A stretch of 64,000 nt of DNA from NCBI GenBank assembly GCA_949284175.1, contig CASDVE010000008.1, positions 1-64,000 on the forward strand. The letters run 5' to 3'. This DNA comes from an uncultured Eubacteriales bacterium (GTDB taxonomy: Bacteria > Bacillota > Clostridia > Lachnospirales > Lachnospiraceae). Below, piece by piece: positions 53,909 through 62,709 of the stretch; the first letter of the stretch is position 1, and every line of letters starts with the position of its first letter. The notes under the pieces were generated by a model. That model made no database searches. It saw only the letters and a list, made by a program, of their open reading frames with translations, and was not told the DNA's origin. The position numbers were made by a program, and so were the translations under genes.

Positions 53909-54667
53909 TTATGCAATTGGTGTCATAAGAATCCTTCCTGTTCCACGATAAACATTCACAAGTCCTTCTCCAGACACAGCCGAACCCAAAAGACTTTTTG
54001 TAGATTTTTCAACGGTAAATTTTAAAGAACCACTCCATGCAATGGCAAAATTTCCATCAATTTTTACCACATCATCGTTTAATACAATTTCTATCAACTC
54101 TTCTCTAGGAACAGAACTTTCAATGACTGCGATTCCGCGACCTTTTAAAGCTAAATTAAATAATCCTTCATTGCCTAACACCGTACTGGAAAGATTACTT
54201 CTTGCTACAACAGTCTGATCAACCGTATCTTCACAAGCTAAGAATAATCCATCATCAAGAACCATTCCCCCTTGCCAATCTTCCACATTTTCTAACAAAA
54301 TATGCTTATAAGTTGGTTCAAGCATCACATATCCTGTTCCAAAATATTTTGGTTTTACCGCAGATTCTTTTGTAACAGAACCTTTTAACGCCTTGCCAAA
54401 GAAATCTCCTACTCCCTTAATATCGCTTTTTGCATCCACACTTCCTGCTGTCCACTGCATAGCACCAGCACTCACTACAATTCCACTGTTATCAAGGTCG
54501 ACAAAGACTTGACGTTTCCGAATATTCATTTCAGAACAATAATATGCGTTCACCGCAGATGCCGGATTCACACTCAAATCTTTTACATATTCAATTACTT
54601 TAATTCCTCTTTTTTCTTCCACAACTCTTAAGTTAGGATTATCAATTAAATTTTGAATCGTAATCAT
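53909..54667 (-). CDS. AIM24 family protein
   Basis: 252 residues of the AIM24/TerD-like beta-barrel type, with NAYYCSEMNIRKRQVFV, GAMQWTAGSV, GRGIAVIESSVPREELIEI and GEGLVNVYRGTGRILM. It has no signal peptide or membrane helix. Bacterial members are of unknown function. The ATG at 54667 follows AAAGGGTGG; a 33-residue longer reading to 54766 has no site. It is divergent from the PadR gene, and the sdpRI promoter region lies just downstream of it. Confidence 0.85.
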   Translation of the reverse strand: MITIQNLIDNPNLRVVEEKRGIKVIEYVKDLSVNPASAVNAYYCSEMNIRKRQVFVDLDNSGIVVSAGAMQWTAGSVDAKSDIKGVGDFFGKALKGSVTKESAVKPKYFGTGYVMLEPTYKHILLENVEDWQGGMVLDDGLFLACEDTVDQTVVARSNLSSTVLGNEGLFNLALKGRGIAVIESSVPREELIEIVLNDDVVKIDGNFAIAWSGSLKFTVEKSTKSLLGSAVSGEGLVNVYRGTGRILMTPIA

Positions 54668-54785
54668 AGTTCCACCCTTTCCTTTCCCATAATGAATCTG
54701 CTGTACTCCTAGCCACTTTTGACTATTCTGATTATACCATTGGAACTTCCTAAGGTAAACATTCAATGAATACCAAAAAATATCA

Positions 54786-54842
54786 TTGACAAATTAGAAA
54801 AAAATATATACTATGTTATGTATAGTATACAATACATAGTAT
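54786..54842 (+). promoter_or_regulatory. Promoter and operator of the PadR-DUF4097 pair
   Basis: -35 TTGACA at 54786-54791, 17-bp spacer, -10 TACTAT at 54809-54814. An inverted repeat with arms ATACTATGT (54808-54816) and ACATAGTAT (54834-54842), and an inner TATGTAT/ATACATA pair, overlaps the -10 and start site. The architecture fits autorepression by the PadR protein encoded next. Confidence 0.8.
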
Positions 54843-54881
54843 GTGACACTCCATACTATAAGCACAAAATAGGAGGTTTTT

Positions 54882-55205
54882 ATGGATACACAGAGAAAGA
54901 AAGGGATTCTTGATATTTGTGTGCTATCGGTACTTCATAACACCCCTTCCTATGGCTATCAGATTATTAAAGAAGTATCCAACTGTATTGAAATATCCGA
55001 GTCCACGTTATACCCGATCTTAAAACGATTAGAAAAATCCGACTGTTTAACAACTTATAAGCAAGAATATAACGGACGGATCAGAAAATATTATGAGATT
55101 ACACAAACGGGGGAAGAAAAAATACAAGCGTTTTTATCAGAATGGGAGGAAATTAAACAGATTTATGGGTTCGTAGAACAAAAAATACAAGAAAAAAAGA
55201 GCTAA
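54882..55205 (+). CDS. PadR family transcriptional regulator
   Basis: 107 residues: GILDICVLSVLHNTPSYGYQIIKEV is the family N-terminus, SESTLYPILKRLEKSDCLTTY the recognition helix and wing, and GRIRKYYEITQTGEEKIQAFLSEW the wing and C-terminal helix. It would repress its own operon. AGGAGG precedes the ATG. The next gene begins 25 bases later and encodes a DUF1700/DUF4097 protein, the usual partner of this PadR class. The operator at the promoter differs in sequence from that of the first PadR in this window. Confidence 0.93.
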   Translation: MDTQRKKGILDICVLSVLHNTPSYGYQIIKEVSNCIEISESTLYPILKRLEKSDCLTTYKQEYNGRIRKYYEITQTGEEKIQAFLSEWEEIKQIYGFVEQKIQEKKS

Positions 55206-55230
55206 TTGTTAGCTAGAAAGAGAGGTTTTT

Positions 55231-56253
55231 ATGAGCATAGGACAATATATAGAACAATTGATGGAAGAAATCAAAGATTTTGAAGAACAAGATAAAAAAC
55301 AAATCAAAGAATATTTTGAAGAAATGATTTACGATAGAATGGAAGATGGAGAATCCCTATCAGATATTCTTAACACCCTTGGTTCTCCAAAAGAAGTGAG
55401 TTATAAACTAAAAATGGAATATGAAGTGCATATGGAAAAAAAACAAAAAATACCACATATAAGCCTAGACAAAAAAACTTCTATTGCTTCTCTTCTAAAA
55501 AAAGAAGAACCTATTTCTTCCATCCAACAACTCCCGACTTCCATTTTTGTTCAATCAGAAAACGTAAAAATTATAGTTTTACGAGAAGATATTCCATATC
55601 CACAAGTTGAATTTGAATCAAGAGAGGAAATTGATCTACTTTCCGTCACAGAGGAAGATGGATATTTTAAAGTCATTCATAAAATTAAAAAATTATGGTT
55701 TCTTGGTCTTTTAGGCTTTCATAGAACCAAAGATCTCATAATCCATATTCCAACTACATTTCATGGTGCATTAACACTAATCAGCTGTAATACCCCTATC
55801 CATTTACAAAACTTTGATTCCCTTACCGAATTAAACTGTAATACGAGCAATTCTAAAATTAGCCTTGAACATATTCATGCAGACCATTTCCTCCTCCATA
55901 CCTCCAATTCCTCTATTAAAGTGGAGGATATTGCTGGTGGAGATGTCCACGCAAAAACTTCTAACGCTAAAATTCTATTGAATAAAGCTACTTTTTCTAA
56001 TTCCATTGATTTAACTACTTCCAATGCCCCAATTGAAGTTCATGAACTTTGCGGTACTTTTATTAAACTTCGTACAAGTAACGCTTCTATTAAAGGGAGC
56101 ATTTGCGGTAGCATTGTGGATTATAATATTACAAGCAGTACAAGCAACGCCTCTAGCACATTGCCAACCCATATGAACACAGGAAAAGACAAAGAGTTAA
56201 CAGCTAAGACAAGTAATGCCAAAATTCATCTTACCTTTGAACAAGATCGATAG
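55231..56253 (+). CDS. DUF1700/DUF4097 family protein
   Basis: 340 residues. The N-terminal about 70 residues (YIEQLMEEIKDFEEQDKKQ, LSDILNTLGSPKEVSYKLKMEY) form the HAAS/DUF1700 helical domain. From about 170 on there is a beta-solenoid of short strands with the recurring motif TSN-A/S (at least eight copies, roughly every 18-22 residues), the DUF4097 adhesin-like repeat. There is no membrane segment, unlike many relatives, so it is probably cytoplasmic. DUF4097 proteins with PadR partners are implicated in envelope-stress control, but this has not been shown for this type. GAGAGG precedes the ATG. Confidence 0.88.
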   Translation: MSIGQYIEQLMEEIKDFEEQDKKQIKEYFEEMIYDRMEDGESLSDILNTLGSPKEVSYKLKMEYEVHMEKKQKIPHISLDKKTSIASLLKKEEPISSIQQLPTSIFVQSENVKIIVLREDIPYPQVEFESREEIDLLSVTEEDGYFKVIHKIKKLWFLGLLGFHRTKDLIIHIPTTFHGALTLISCNTPIHLQNFDSLTELNCNTSNSKISLEHIHADHFLLHTSNSSIKVEDIAGGDVHAKTSNAKILLNKATFSNSIDLTTSNAPIEVHELCGTFIKLRTSNASIKGSICGSIVDYNITSSTSNASSTLPTHMNTGKDKELTAKTSNAKIHLTFEQDR

Positions 56254-56263
56254 TTGATAGAAC

Positions 56264-56420
56264 AAAGTGTGCATTGCACAACACTCTTCACTATTTTATA
56301 TTACTTTTATCAATGCACACTTTGCCACGCGCGAGCAGTTTGCGAAGCAAAATTATCCTCTTTGCGAGCTGCGCATCGTTCGCACGTAGTGCTTTTTTAT
56401 GTTATAGGATGACTTGCTTT
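56264..56420. repeat. Inverted repeat and repeat-like GC-rich segment
   Basis: Perfect 13-bp inverted repeat AAAGTGTGCATTG (56264-56276) / CAATGCACACTTT (56311-56323) around a 34-base loop, then a GC-richer stretch (56324-56380) with GCGAGC- and GCGAAGC-type words. Its first 14 bases (from 56324) match the GCCATGCGAGAGCA region of the 100-bp repeat with two differences. Possibly a diverged relative. Confidence 0.45.
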
Positions 56421-56440
56421 GCGAGGAATTCTATAATATA

Positions 56441-56482
56441 AAAAAGGAGATAGACTCTATTCTTAAAGTCTATCTCCTTTTT
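56441..56482. terminator. Bidirectional terminator between DUF4097 and M20 genes
   Basis: Sixteen-bp perfect stem AAAAAGGAGATAGACT (56441-56456) / AGTCTATCTCCTTTTT (56467-56482), 10-base loop. Confidence 0.92.
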
Positions 56483-56537
56483 CTTTGCTTATTATAGTAA
56501 TAAACAAACGATAACATAATAAGTGTGCGTTTTATTA

Positions 56538-57707
56538 TTATGCGTTTAAGAAATTTAAAACTGCTTGTACTTCTGTTTTTACTCCGGCTTCCATCGCCTC
56601 TTCTTTAATCATGAATTTAGGGTGATGGTTAGCAAAACCACAGCCTTCTTCTGCTGTACCACCTCCGAGAATTACAAAACATTCTGGTGCAATTGTTTGG
56701 TAATAAGAGAAATCTTCACTGGCACTTGTCATAGGTGCTACATGTACCAATTCTTCTCCTAATACTTCTTTTGCACTTTCCATAACAAGACTTGATAAAT
56801 CAGCATCATTGATAACTGCCATATAAGATTTTATATAATCTAAATCATAAGTAGCCCCATATGTCTTGCATACGTTATCAATAATATCTTTTACTCTTTG
56901 TTCTATCTTATTGCGAGTTTCTTCATTCACTGTACGAATGGAAGCACTCATATAGGCTTTGTCAGGGATAATATTTGGTGCATCTCCTGCCTTAAATTCT
57001 CCCACAGAAATAACAGCAAGTTCTCCCGGTGTCACATAGCGAGAAACTACGGTTTGAAGCTGATTGATAATCTGTGTTCCTACAATAATTGGATCGACTC
57101 CATTTTGAGGCATAGAACCATGACTTCCTTTTCCTTGAATATTTAAGAAAAATCCATCCGCTGCTGTTGTAGCCGCCCCTTCTTTATGAATATGAATACT
57201 TCCTGCCTCTAAGTTTGGAATAATATGAAGTCCTACTACCGCATCCACATCATTTAACACACCAGTTTCAATAATTTGTGTCGCTCCACCTGGTGCTTTT
57301 TCTTCTGCGTGTTGGAAAATCAATTTTACAGTTCCATGCAACTCATCTTTCATTTCAGATAATACTTTAGCCGTTGCTAAAAGCATCGCTGTATGAGTAT
57401 CATGTCCACAAGTATGTGCAACATTGTCTACTTTTGAACGGAAAGGTAAATCCCCTTCTTCTTGCATAGGAAGAGCGTCCATATCCGCACGAAGTAAAAT
57501 GGTCTTCCCTTCCTTTGCCCCTTTAATAATTCCTAATACACTGGTTCCTACTGGTTTTTCTATTTCAATATTTCCAAAAGAACGTAGTTTTTCTTCTACA
57601 AAAGCTGATGTTTTAAATTCTTCGAAGGAAAGCTCTGGATTCTCATGGATATGTCTTCTCCATTCTATCATTTCCTGAACAGGAATCTTGTTAAACCATT
57701 CTTTCAT
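56538..57707 (-). CDS. M20D amidohydrolase (N-acyl-amino-acid type)
   Basis: 389-residue metal-dependent amidohydrolase of the hippurate/N-acetyl-amino-acid type. The ligands are HTCGHDTHTA (about 98-107), FQHAEEKAPGG, GLHIIPN and the C-terminal ANHHPKF. It would free an amino acid from an N-acyl conjugate. The MFS transporter gene lies 69 bases upstream on the same strand and a MerR-type promoter precedes that, so the pair looks like import followed by hydrolysis of one substrate. AGGAGG lies 9 bases before the ATG. Confidence 0.92.
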   Translation of the reverse strand: MKEWFNKIPVQEMIEWRRHIHENPELSFEEFKTSAFVEEKLRSFGNIEIEKPVGTSVLGIIKGAKEGKTILLRADMDALPMQEEGDLPFRSKVDNVAHTCGHDTHTAMLLATAKVLSEMKDELHGTVKLIFQHAEEKAPGGATQIIETGVLNDVDAVVGLHIIPNLEAGSIHIHKEGAATTAADGFFLNIQGKGSHGSMPQNGVDPIIVGTQIINQLQTVVSRYVTPGELAVISVGEFKAGDAPNIIPDKAYMSASIRTVNEETRNKIEQRVKDIIDNVCKTYGATYDLDYIKSYMAVINDADLSSLVMESAKEVLGEELVHVAPMTSASEDFSYYQTIAPECFVILGGGTAEEGCGFANHHPKFMIKEEAMEAGVKTEVQAVLNFLNA

Positions 57708-57776
57708 CTGTCATGCCTCCTATTTTTTATTTTATTTTCAAGGCGAAAGTTTCTTCCTTCGTCATTTCCGATCTTT

Positions 57777-58961
57777 TTAATTTTCTTGTGGTTTTTTTAC
57801 TAATAATGCCGCAACTCCTGAAATTACCATACAAATAGCAAGTCCAATAAAGGAATTTAAGTAACTATCCTCTTTTGCTAAAGCACTTACAAGCTGTGGA
57901 GAGATGATACCTCCAATAAATGCTCCAATGTTTAATACTGCAAAAGAAGAACCGATAATCTTTCTTGGAACTAATTGATATGGAACTGCTAACAATCCTG
58001 AGAATGCGATCATCATAAGGAAATTAGCAACATATAAAGCAACGATTGCTACCTGATAAGCTGGTGCAATAATAAATACAATCACACAAATTGCTGTTAA
58101 AATAGAAGCTACAAAAATGAACTGTAATTCTTTTCCGCTAAAGAATTTTGTAATAATTGGGCCACCTGCCGCCATGGCAATTGTCATAACAACATAAAAT
58201 CCTACCATGATTTTAGAAAGTCCAGCAGAATCATTCACTCCAAAGTTTACACGTAATACATTTGGAAGCCAGAATAACATGGCAACTCCAACTAAGTTAC
58301 TAAATAAAACAGAAATTGCTAATAAAATTGTATTTTTATTTTTCCAAGCGTCAAAGAAACCAACTTTTTCAGTAGCTACTTGTGCTTGTACTTTTTCTAC
58401 TTTCTTTTCTTTTAAGAAGAAGATAACAGCAAGAAGAGCAACTAAATAACCTGCTGATAGGAAGTAATACGCATGGTGCCAGTTAGAATGAATCATTTTT
58501 TCTCCAACTGTACTAGCTAAAATACCACCGATACCTGCTGTTGCTACAACGAATGATTGTACTTTTGCACATTGATCGCTTGCATAGTTATCACTGATGA
58601 TCTTTGGTGCACCGTTTGTATAACCCGCTTGACCAAATCCAACCATAAATCTTAAGAATAAAATAGCAAATAAGCTACTTACATTTCCAAAGAGGAAAGA
58701 AAATACCATAAGAATTGTTAAAGAAACGATAACAAATTTCTTATATCCAAAACGGTCAACGAGCCAACCACCTGGAATGGTAACTAAAATAAAACTAATA
58801 TAAAAGACGGAAGATAAGTTCCCCATCTGTTCTTTCGTAAATCCATAGGTGCTGATCAAATTATCCGCAGTAAATCCGATCATACTTTTATCAAGATTTG
58901 CAAAAATTCCTATGAAGAATACAACTATAAATACGATCCATTGATTTTTTGTAAATTTCAT
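57777..58961 (-). CDS. MFS transporter
   Basis: 394 residues with 12 predicted membrane segments. The MFS loop motif between segments 2 and 3 is GGWLVDRFGYKKFVI, and DKSMIGFTADNLI and RFMVGFGQAGYTNGAPKII in segments 1 and 4 resemble the anion:cation/ACS-type symporters that import organic acids. It likely supplies the M20 amidohydrolase encoded downstream. The ribosome site is modest (TAGGAT, about 12 bases away) and follows a roughly 430-nt leader. Confidence 0.9.
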   Translation of the reverse strand: MKFTKNQWIVFIVVFFIGIFANLDKSMIGFTADNLISTYGFTKEQMGNLSSVFYISFILVTIPGGWLVDRFGYKKFVIVSLTILMVFSFLFGNVSSLFAILFLRFMVGFGQAGYTNGAPKIISDNYASDQCAKVQSFVVATAGIGGILASTVGEKMIHSNWHHAYYFLSAGYLVALLAVIFFLKEKKVEKVQAQVATEKVGFFDAWKNKNTILLAISVLFSNLVGVAMLFWLPNVLRVNFGVNDSAGLSKIMVGFYVVMTIAMAAGGPIITKFFSGKELQFIFVASILTAICVIVFIIAPAYQVAIVALYVANFLMMIAFSGLLAVPYQLVPRKIIGSSFAVLNIGAFIGGIISPQLVSALAKEDSYLNSFIGLAICMVISGVAALLVKKPQEN

Positions 58962-59394
58962 ATGTCTATCATCCTATTCCTTATTAAATTTTTATAATCC
59001 TCCTATAAAAAAGCCATGTGTATATTGTTAATCCAATATCAATGACCTCAATAGAAGATCGCCAATAATTTTTGAATACAGAGCGTATCTCTGTTCCATT
59101 GTTCCTTTATCAAAGCTCTATCCTCAAAAATTATTACAGGTCTTATACTCCACAAATATTTTAAAGTATCATTTCTTCTTCCATCATAGAAACGGTTCCT
59201 CTTGTGTTAAAGATATAACATTCTATTTTGGGCGAACAAAAAGGAAAGTATTTTTTCTTCCCTGTTATATTTCAAATATCTGTGTTCCTTACCTGCTAGA
59301 TGCTAACTGGACATCTGTCCATAAGATTTTTTTGACAACTCATGCCAAACTTTTCGTATCACCTTCTAACTCTTTTTATTGGAACATCGAAATG
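58962..59394 (-). other. Long structured 5' leader of the MFS-M20 operon
   Basis: About 430 bases from the MerR-type promoter to the MFS start. On the minus strand it contains a GGACA-GA-TGTCC hairpin, and a 12-bp stem AATAATTTTTGA/TCAAAAATTATT enclosing an ACAGAG/CTCTGT hairpin. No intrinsic terminator with a T tract and no convincing coding frame are present (only a 15-codon one with a GAAGGTG site). Such length for a leader in this compact genome hints at RNA-level control. Confidence 0.5.
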
Positions 59395-59425
59395 ATGATA
59401 AACCCTAAAGGTAGTTTAGAGTCAA
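59395..59425 (-). promoter_or_regulatory. MerR-type promoter with 19-bp spacer
   Basis: -35 TTGACT (59420-59425) and -10 TATCAT (59395-59400) are separated by 19 bp, the lengthened spacer typical of MerR-activated promoters. A TAAAC...GTTTA dyad fills the spacer. The MerR gene ends eight bases upstream of it, and the downstream target is the MFS-M20 pair. Confidence 0.8.
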
Positions 59426-59432
59426 TACCTTT

Positions 59433-60245
59433 TTAAATTTTTTTATAAGGAACCCATACAAGATGAGAAATAAAATAACTTTCTTCATCTTGCCATCTTG
59501 CCAATAATACCCTTGATACACTTTCTCCATCAATGACTAAATGATTTTCCTTTGCAAAATTTAATAACATTTTTACTGTTTCTTGAAAATCAATATTCGC
59601 TTTTGCCTCATAATAAAAGATAATGGCAGGACAACTTTTATAAAACTTCACGACCTCGCTCTCTTTGATCTCTAAAAACTCCGCTGTCTTCTTATCGATA
59701 CAAAATCCAAAATCAAACTCATTTTCTCCATGAATTAAATGTTCTAAAGAAACGGAACCAGACATAAAAGTAAGATCAGAGTATTTTAACCATTTCATCA
59801 GTTCATTTTGTACTTCTTCCTCTTGAATCAACTCATGGTTTTTTTGATAATTCATTCGATACAAAGCAGGACGATATCCTAAAAAACACCCTTGTTTTGC
59901 ATTTTGTGCTTGTCGCATACAACTAAGATTGGCATGGATACTATCTAATTTTAACTGTGTATAAAATGCTTCTCTTAAAATCCTCTTCTCCTTTTCCCTT
60001 AATGACTCCTCCATCTCTGGTATGGATTCTGTCTTCATAATGTCTCCGATTTCATGTAGCGTATAGCCAAATTTTTGTAATCTTTGTAAACTCATTAAAT
60101 AATTGATCTGGATAATATCATAAAAACGATACCTCGACTCCTCCTCTTTATAAGGCTTAATCAATCCTTTTTTTTCATAGTTTCGAATCGTTTCCGAGCT
60201 AATTCCTAACATTTTTGCAATCTCGCCAATTTTATATGTTTTCAT
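59433..60245 (-). CDS. MerR family regulator with GyrI-like effector domain
   Basis: 270 residues. A MerR winged helix covers about 1-70 (YKIGEIAKMLGISSETIRNYEKKGLIKP, RYRFYDIIQINYL), a dimerisation coiled coil about 75-120, and a C-terminal domain of about 145 residues resembles the multidrug-binding GyrI-like fold of BmrR-type activators. It presumably detects a ligand and activates the 19-bp-spacer promoter eight bases downstream of its own stop codon. The ATG at 60245 follows TTGGAGG; the longer reading lacks a site. Confidence 0.9.
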   Translation of the reverse strand: MKTYKIGEIAKMLGISSETIRNYEKKGLIKPYKEEESRYRFYDIIQINYLMSLQRLQKFGYTLHEIGDIMKTESIPEMEESLREKEKRILREAFYTQLKLDSIHANLSCMRQAQNAKQGCFLGYRPALYRMNYQKNHELIQEEEVQNELMKWLKYSDLTFMSGSVSLEHLIHGENEFDFGFCIDKKTAEFLEIKESEVVKFYKSCPAIIFYYEAKANIDFQETVKMLLNFAKENHLVIDGESVSRVLLARWQDEESYFISHLVWVPYKKI

Positions 60246-60393
60246 CCGTTTCCTCCAACTTTCTTCTTTCACCACTTACCATCTTTATATATTATTTTAT
60301 ATCAATTTTATTTTTTCAATCAACCAAATTCTATCCATCTATGATTCCATGAATCAACGACTCTCAATCATATATTATATAGAATTATGGGCA

Positions 60394-60431
60394 TAAAAAA
60401 AGATCAGATATCAAAAAATATCTAATCTTTT
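60394..60431 (-). terminator. Second terminator downstream of the tRNA-Gly genes
   Basis: Stem AAAAGATCAGATAT (60398-60411) / ATATCTAATCTTTT (60418-60431) with one internal mismatch, followed by seven T on the minus strand. Confidence 0.75.
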
Positions 60432-60503
60432 GGAATGTTTCATATTGATAAACAATTGCTACAAATTCATAAAAGTCTTTTTTCATGACTAGTTACTTTT
60501 GCT

Positions 60504-60539
60504 AAAAAAATAGAAACTCTAGTATAACTAAAGTTTCTA
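60504..60539 (-). terminator. Terminator of the tRNA-Gly pair
   Basis: Stem TAGAAACTCTAG (60511-60522) / CTAAAGTTTCTA (60528-60539) with a 5-base loop and seven T on the minus strand (60504-60510), 12 bases after tRNA-Gly(GCC). Confidence 0.9.
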
Positions 60540-60551
60540 AAAAACAAAAAG

Positions 60552-60623
60552 AGCACGAGACGGGATTCGAACCCGCGACCCTCGCCTTGGCAAGGCGATA
60601 CTCCACCACTGAGCCACTCGTGC
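60552..60623 (-). tRNA. tRNA-Gly (anticodon GCC)
   Basis: Cloverleaf: acceptor GCACGAG/CTCGTGC, anticodon stem TCGCC/GGCGA with loop TTGCCAA (anticodon GCC), T arm GCGGGTTCGAATCCCGT, discriminator T. CCA is not encoded. Confidence 0.96.
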
Positions 60624-60627
60624 AAAG

Positions 60628-60698
60628 AGCGGGTGATGGGAATCGAACCCACGTATCCAGCTTGGAAGGCTGGTGTTCTACCATTGAACTACACCCGC
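60628..60698 (-). tRNA. tRNA-Gly (anticodon TCC)
   Basis: Acceptor GCGGGTG/CACCCGC, anticodon stem CCAGC/GCTGG with loop CTTCCAA (anticodon TCC), T arm GTGGGTTCGATTCCCAT, discriminator T. CCA is not encoded. It lies four bases upstream of tRNA-Gly(GCC); both share one transcript. Confidence 0.96.
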
Positions 60699-60736
60699 AT
60701 ATTCAATTTTAATTTGTGTCGTTTTAACACTCATTC

Positions 60737-60765
60737 ATTCTACATTATTTCTTTTATTTTGTCAA
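60737..60765 (-). promoter_or_regulatory. Promoter of the tRNA-Gly pair
   Basis: -35 TTGACA (60760-60765), 17-bp spacer, -10 TAGAAT (60737-60742), 39 bases before tRNA-Gly(TCC). The rest of 60766-60928 shows a further possible promoter (TTGTCA and TATAGT near 60850-60875) and no gene. Confidence 0.75.
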
Positions 60766-60928
60766 GAACTTTTTTCTTGAATCTTCTCTGAAATAACGAT
60801 ATTTGGTTTACAGATTTGCTCTGTTCCCTTTCAACGTATTATACTATATCATACTTTTTTGTCTTTGACAAGAGTTTTTTTAAATTTTTTGTCTTTTCCA
60901 ACTCCATATATTTTCTTGAAATTCATGA

Positions 60929-61028
60929 AAACGATAAGAAGCACACTTTGTGAACGTTTCACATTCGCATACAGTCGCCATATATGAGCATATATGCTCT
61001 CCCCTGGCTCGTTGTTTTTTCGTAAATA
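60929..61028 (-). repeat. Dispersed 100-bp repeat, copy B
   Basis: Read on the minus strand from 61028, it matches 36895-36994 of the + strand at 84 of 100 positions without gaps. It contains the perfect palindrome GAGCATATATGCTC and begins seven bases after the 3' end of tRNA-Phe. About half of the codon differences in the shared frame are synonymous. Confidence 0.8.
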
Positions 61029-61034
61029 GAAAAA

Positions 61035-61107
<73 letters not shown>

Positions 61108-61165
61108 AAACTGTCTAAAAGTGTTAGACAGTTTGAATTATAGCGTATTCTTATATAAATGTCAA
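61108..61165 (-). promoter_or_regulatory. tRNA-Phe promoter and 5' leader hairpin
   Basis: -35 TTGACA (61160-61165), 17-bp spacer, -10 TATAAT (61137-61142). Between the expected start and the tRNA is a perfect 11-bp hairpin AAACTGTCTAA/TTAGACAGTTT with a 5-base loop (61108-61134) whose base abuts the mature tRNA 5' end. Confidence 0.8.
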
Positions 61166-61245
61166 TATATTAACAGAACTTTTCCATAATCATGATATAA
61201 ATCATTGTATTTTTCTGGATATTTTATTCATTATAATATTTTTTA

Positions 61246-62610
61246 TTACCGTTTTTCCTGTTCTGCTTGAGTTTCTTCAGAAGTTTCTACATTTTTTAAT
61301 TTTTCCACTAAAACTTCCTCAATCTTTGGTCCACGCATCTTCGTCACGCGGAATTTCAATCCATAGGCAATGACAATGGCACAGCTTCCATTTCTTGGTA
61401 TCATGTTGAGCTGATGATAAATAAGACCTGCTACCGTTTCATATTCCATCACTTCTGGAATCTTTACCTGCATTTCTTCTTCTAGCTTATTTAACATCAT
61501 ACTTCCTTTGACTCGCCAAATATTCTCATTGACTCGCTCAAATTCTGGTCGTTCTGCTTTATCAAACTCATCGTAGATCTTACCGACGATTTCTTCTAAC
61601 AAGTCTTCTAATGTCACAAGACCGGATACTTGACCATATTCATCTACCACAATAGCGATATGCTCTTTTCTCCTTTGCATTTCCTCAAATAGTGCATCTG
61701 CCTTTAAAGAATCTGGCACAAAGTATGGCTGTTTTAATAACTTCTGCCATGGTTTTCTCGCCTGTTCTTCTTTGCTTTCGTTTAGTAAGAATGTCTTTGC
61801 ATTTAAAATACCAACAATGTCATCTTCATCTTCTCCATAAACAGGCACCCTTGAAAAACCAGTTTCTGAAAATATATTTTTAATCTCCTCTGCATTCTCC
61901 TCATCAGAAATCATTGTAATATCCGATTTTCTTGTCATAATGGTATCAATATCTATATCATCAAATCGAAATACATTTTGAATCCACTCTTCTTCTGTTT
62001 CATCAATGGTTCCTTTTTGACTTCCCAATTCCACCATCATACGGATCTCTTCTTCTGTGACATTCTCTTCTTCTGCCTCCGTATGCAGTCTTAAAATTCT
62101 AAGCACTGCATTGGTTGATAATGATAAAAACCATACAACAGGTCGCATCACAGTGGCAATCATAGAAACTGGTGTACACGCTATCTTTGCAAAAAGATAT
62201 GGCTTTTGCATGGCAATTCTCTTTGGCACCAGCTCCCCTAAAATCAATGTAAAATATGCTAAAATAATCGTAACAGCCACCATAGAAAGTGTTGCTAATA
62301 TTTTTACAGGAATGGCGTGAAATCCAAGGACATTTGTCACCCAGTTCACAATATAACCTGAGAAGTTCTCAGCAGCAAAAGCACTACCTAAAAATCCCGC
62401 TAATGTAATACCAATCTGAATGGTGGATAAAAAAGCGGCTGGTTGTTCCACTAATTTTAGAAGTTTTCCTGCCTTTTTATCTCCTTCTTCTTGCATTTTT
62501 CTCAGTTTTCCAGAGTTTAAAGACAAAAGTGCAATCTCTGTTCCTGCAAAGAACGCATTTAATAAAATCAATATAATCTGTATCAATATTTGTTGCGGAA
62601 TCGAGTCCAT
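61246..62610 (-). CDS. Hemolysin C/CorC-type CNNM-CBS membrane protein
   Basis: 454 residues. An N-terminal CNNM (DUF21) domain with four membrane segments covers about 5-185 (NAFFAGTEIALLSLNSGKLRKM, LGELVPKRIAMQKP). Two CBS domains span about 205-335 (MTRKSDITMIS, FSRVPVYGEDEDDIVGILNAKTFL, HIAIVVDEYGQVSGLVTLEDLLEEIVG). A C-terminal CorC_HlyC domain covers about 350-430. The family exports or controls magnesium or other divalent cations; hemolysis is a historical label. The ATG at 62610 follows AAGGAG. A promoter, small frame and terminator hairpin lie upstream, so expression may need read-through. Confidence 0.92.
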   Translation of the reverse strand: MDSIPQQILIQIILILLNAFFAGTEIALLSLNSGKLRKMQEEGDKKAGKLLKLVEQPAAFLSTIQIGITLAGFLGSAFAAENFSGYIVNWVTNVLGFHAIPVKILATLSMVAVTIILAYFTLILGELVPKRIAMQKPYLFAKIACTPVSMIATVMRPVVWFLSLSTNAVLRILRLHTEAEEENVTEEEIRMMVELGSQKGTIDETEEEWIQNVFRFDDIDIDTIMTRKSDITMISDEENAEEIKNIFSETGFSRVPVYGEDEDDIVGILNAKTFLLNESKEEQARKPWQKLLKQPYFVPDSLKADALFEEMQRRKEHIAIVVDEYGQVSGLVTLEDLLEEIVGKIYDEFDKAERPEFERVNENIWRVKGSMMLNKLEEEMQVKIPEVMEYETVAGLIYHQLNMIPRNGSCAIVIAYGLKFRVTKMRGPKIEEVLVEKLKNVETSEETQAEQEKR

Positions 62611-62709
62611 ATTTTCTTTTCTCCTTTTTGTTACATTATTCAAAGTATGTTAAGTATTTTTTTCCTAATTTCTTTTTTAATCATTATAACCAATTTCTTC
62701 TTACTTTCA

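Noticed and set aside
60467-60684. Two minus-strand frames over the tRNA-Gly genes
   Set aside because: They are translations through tRNA genes.
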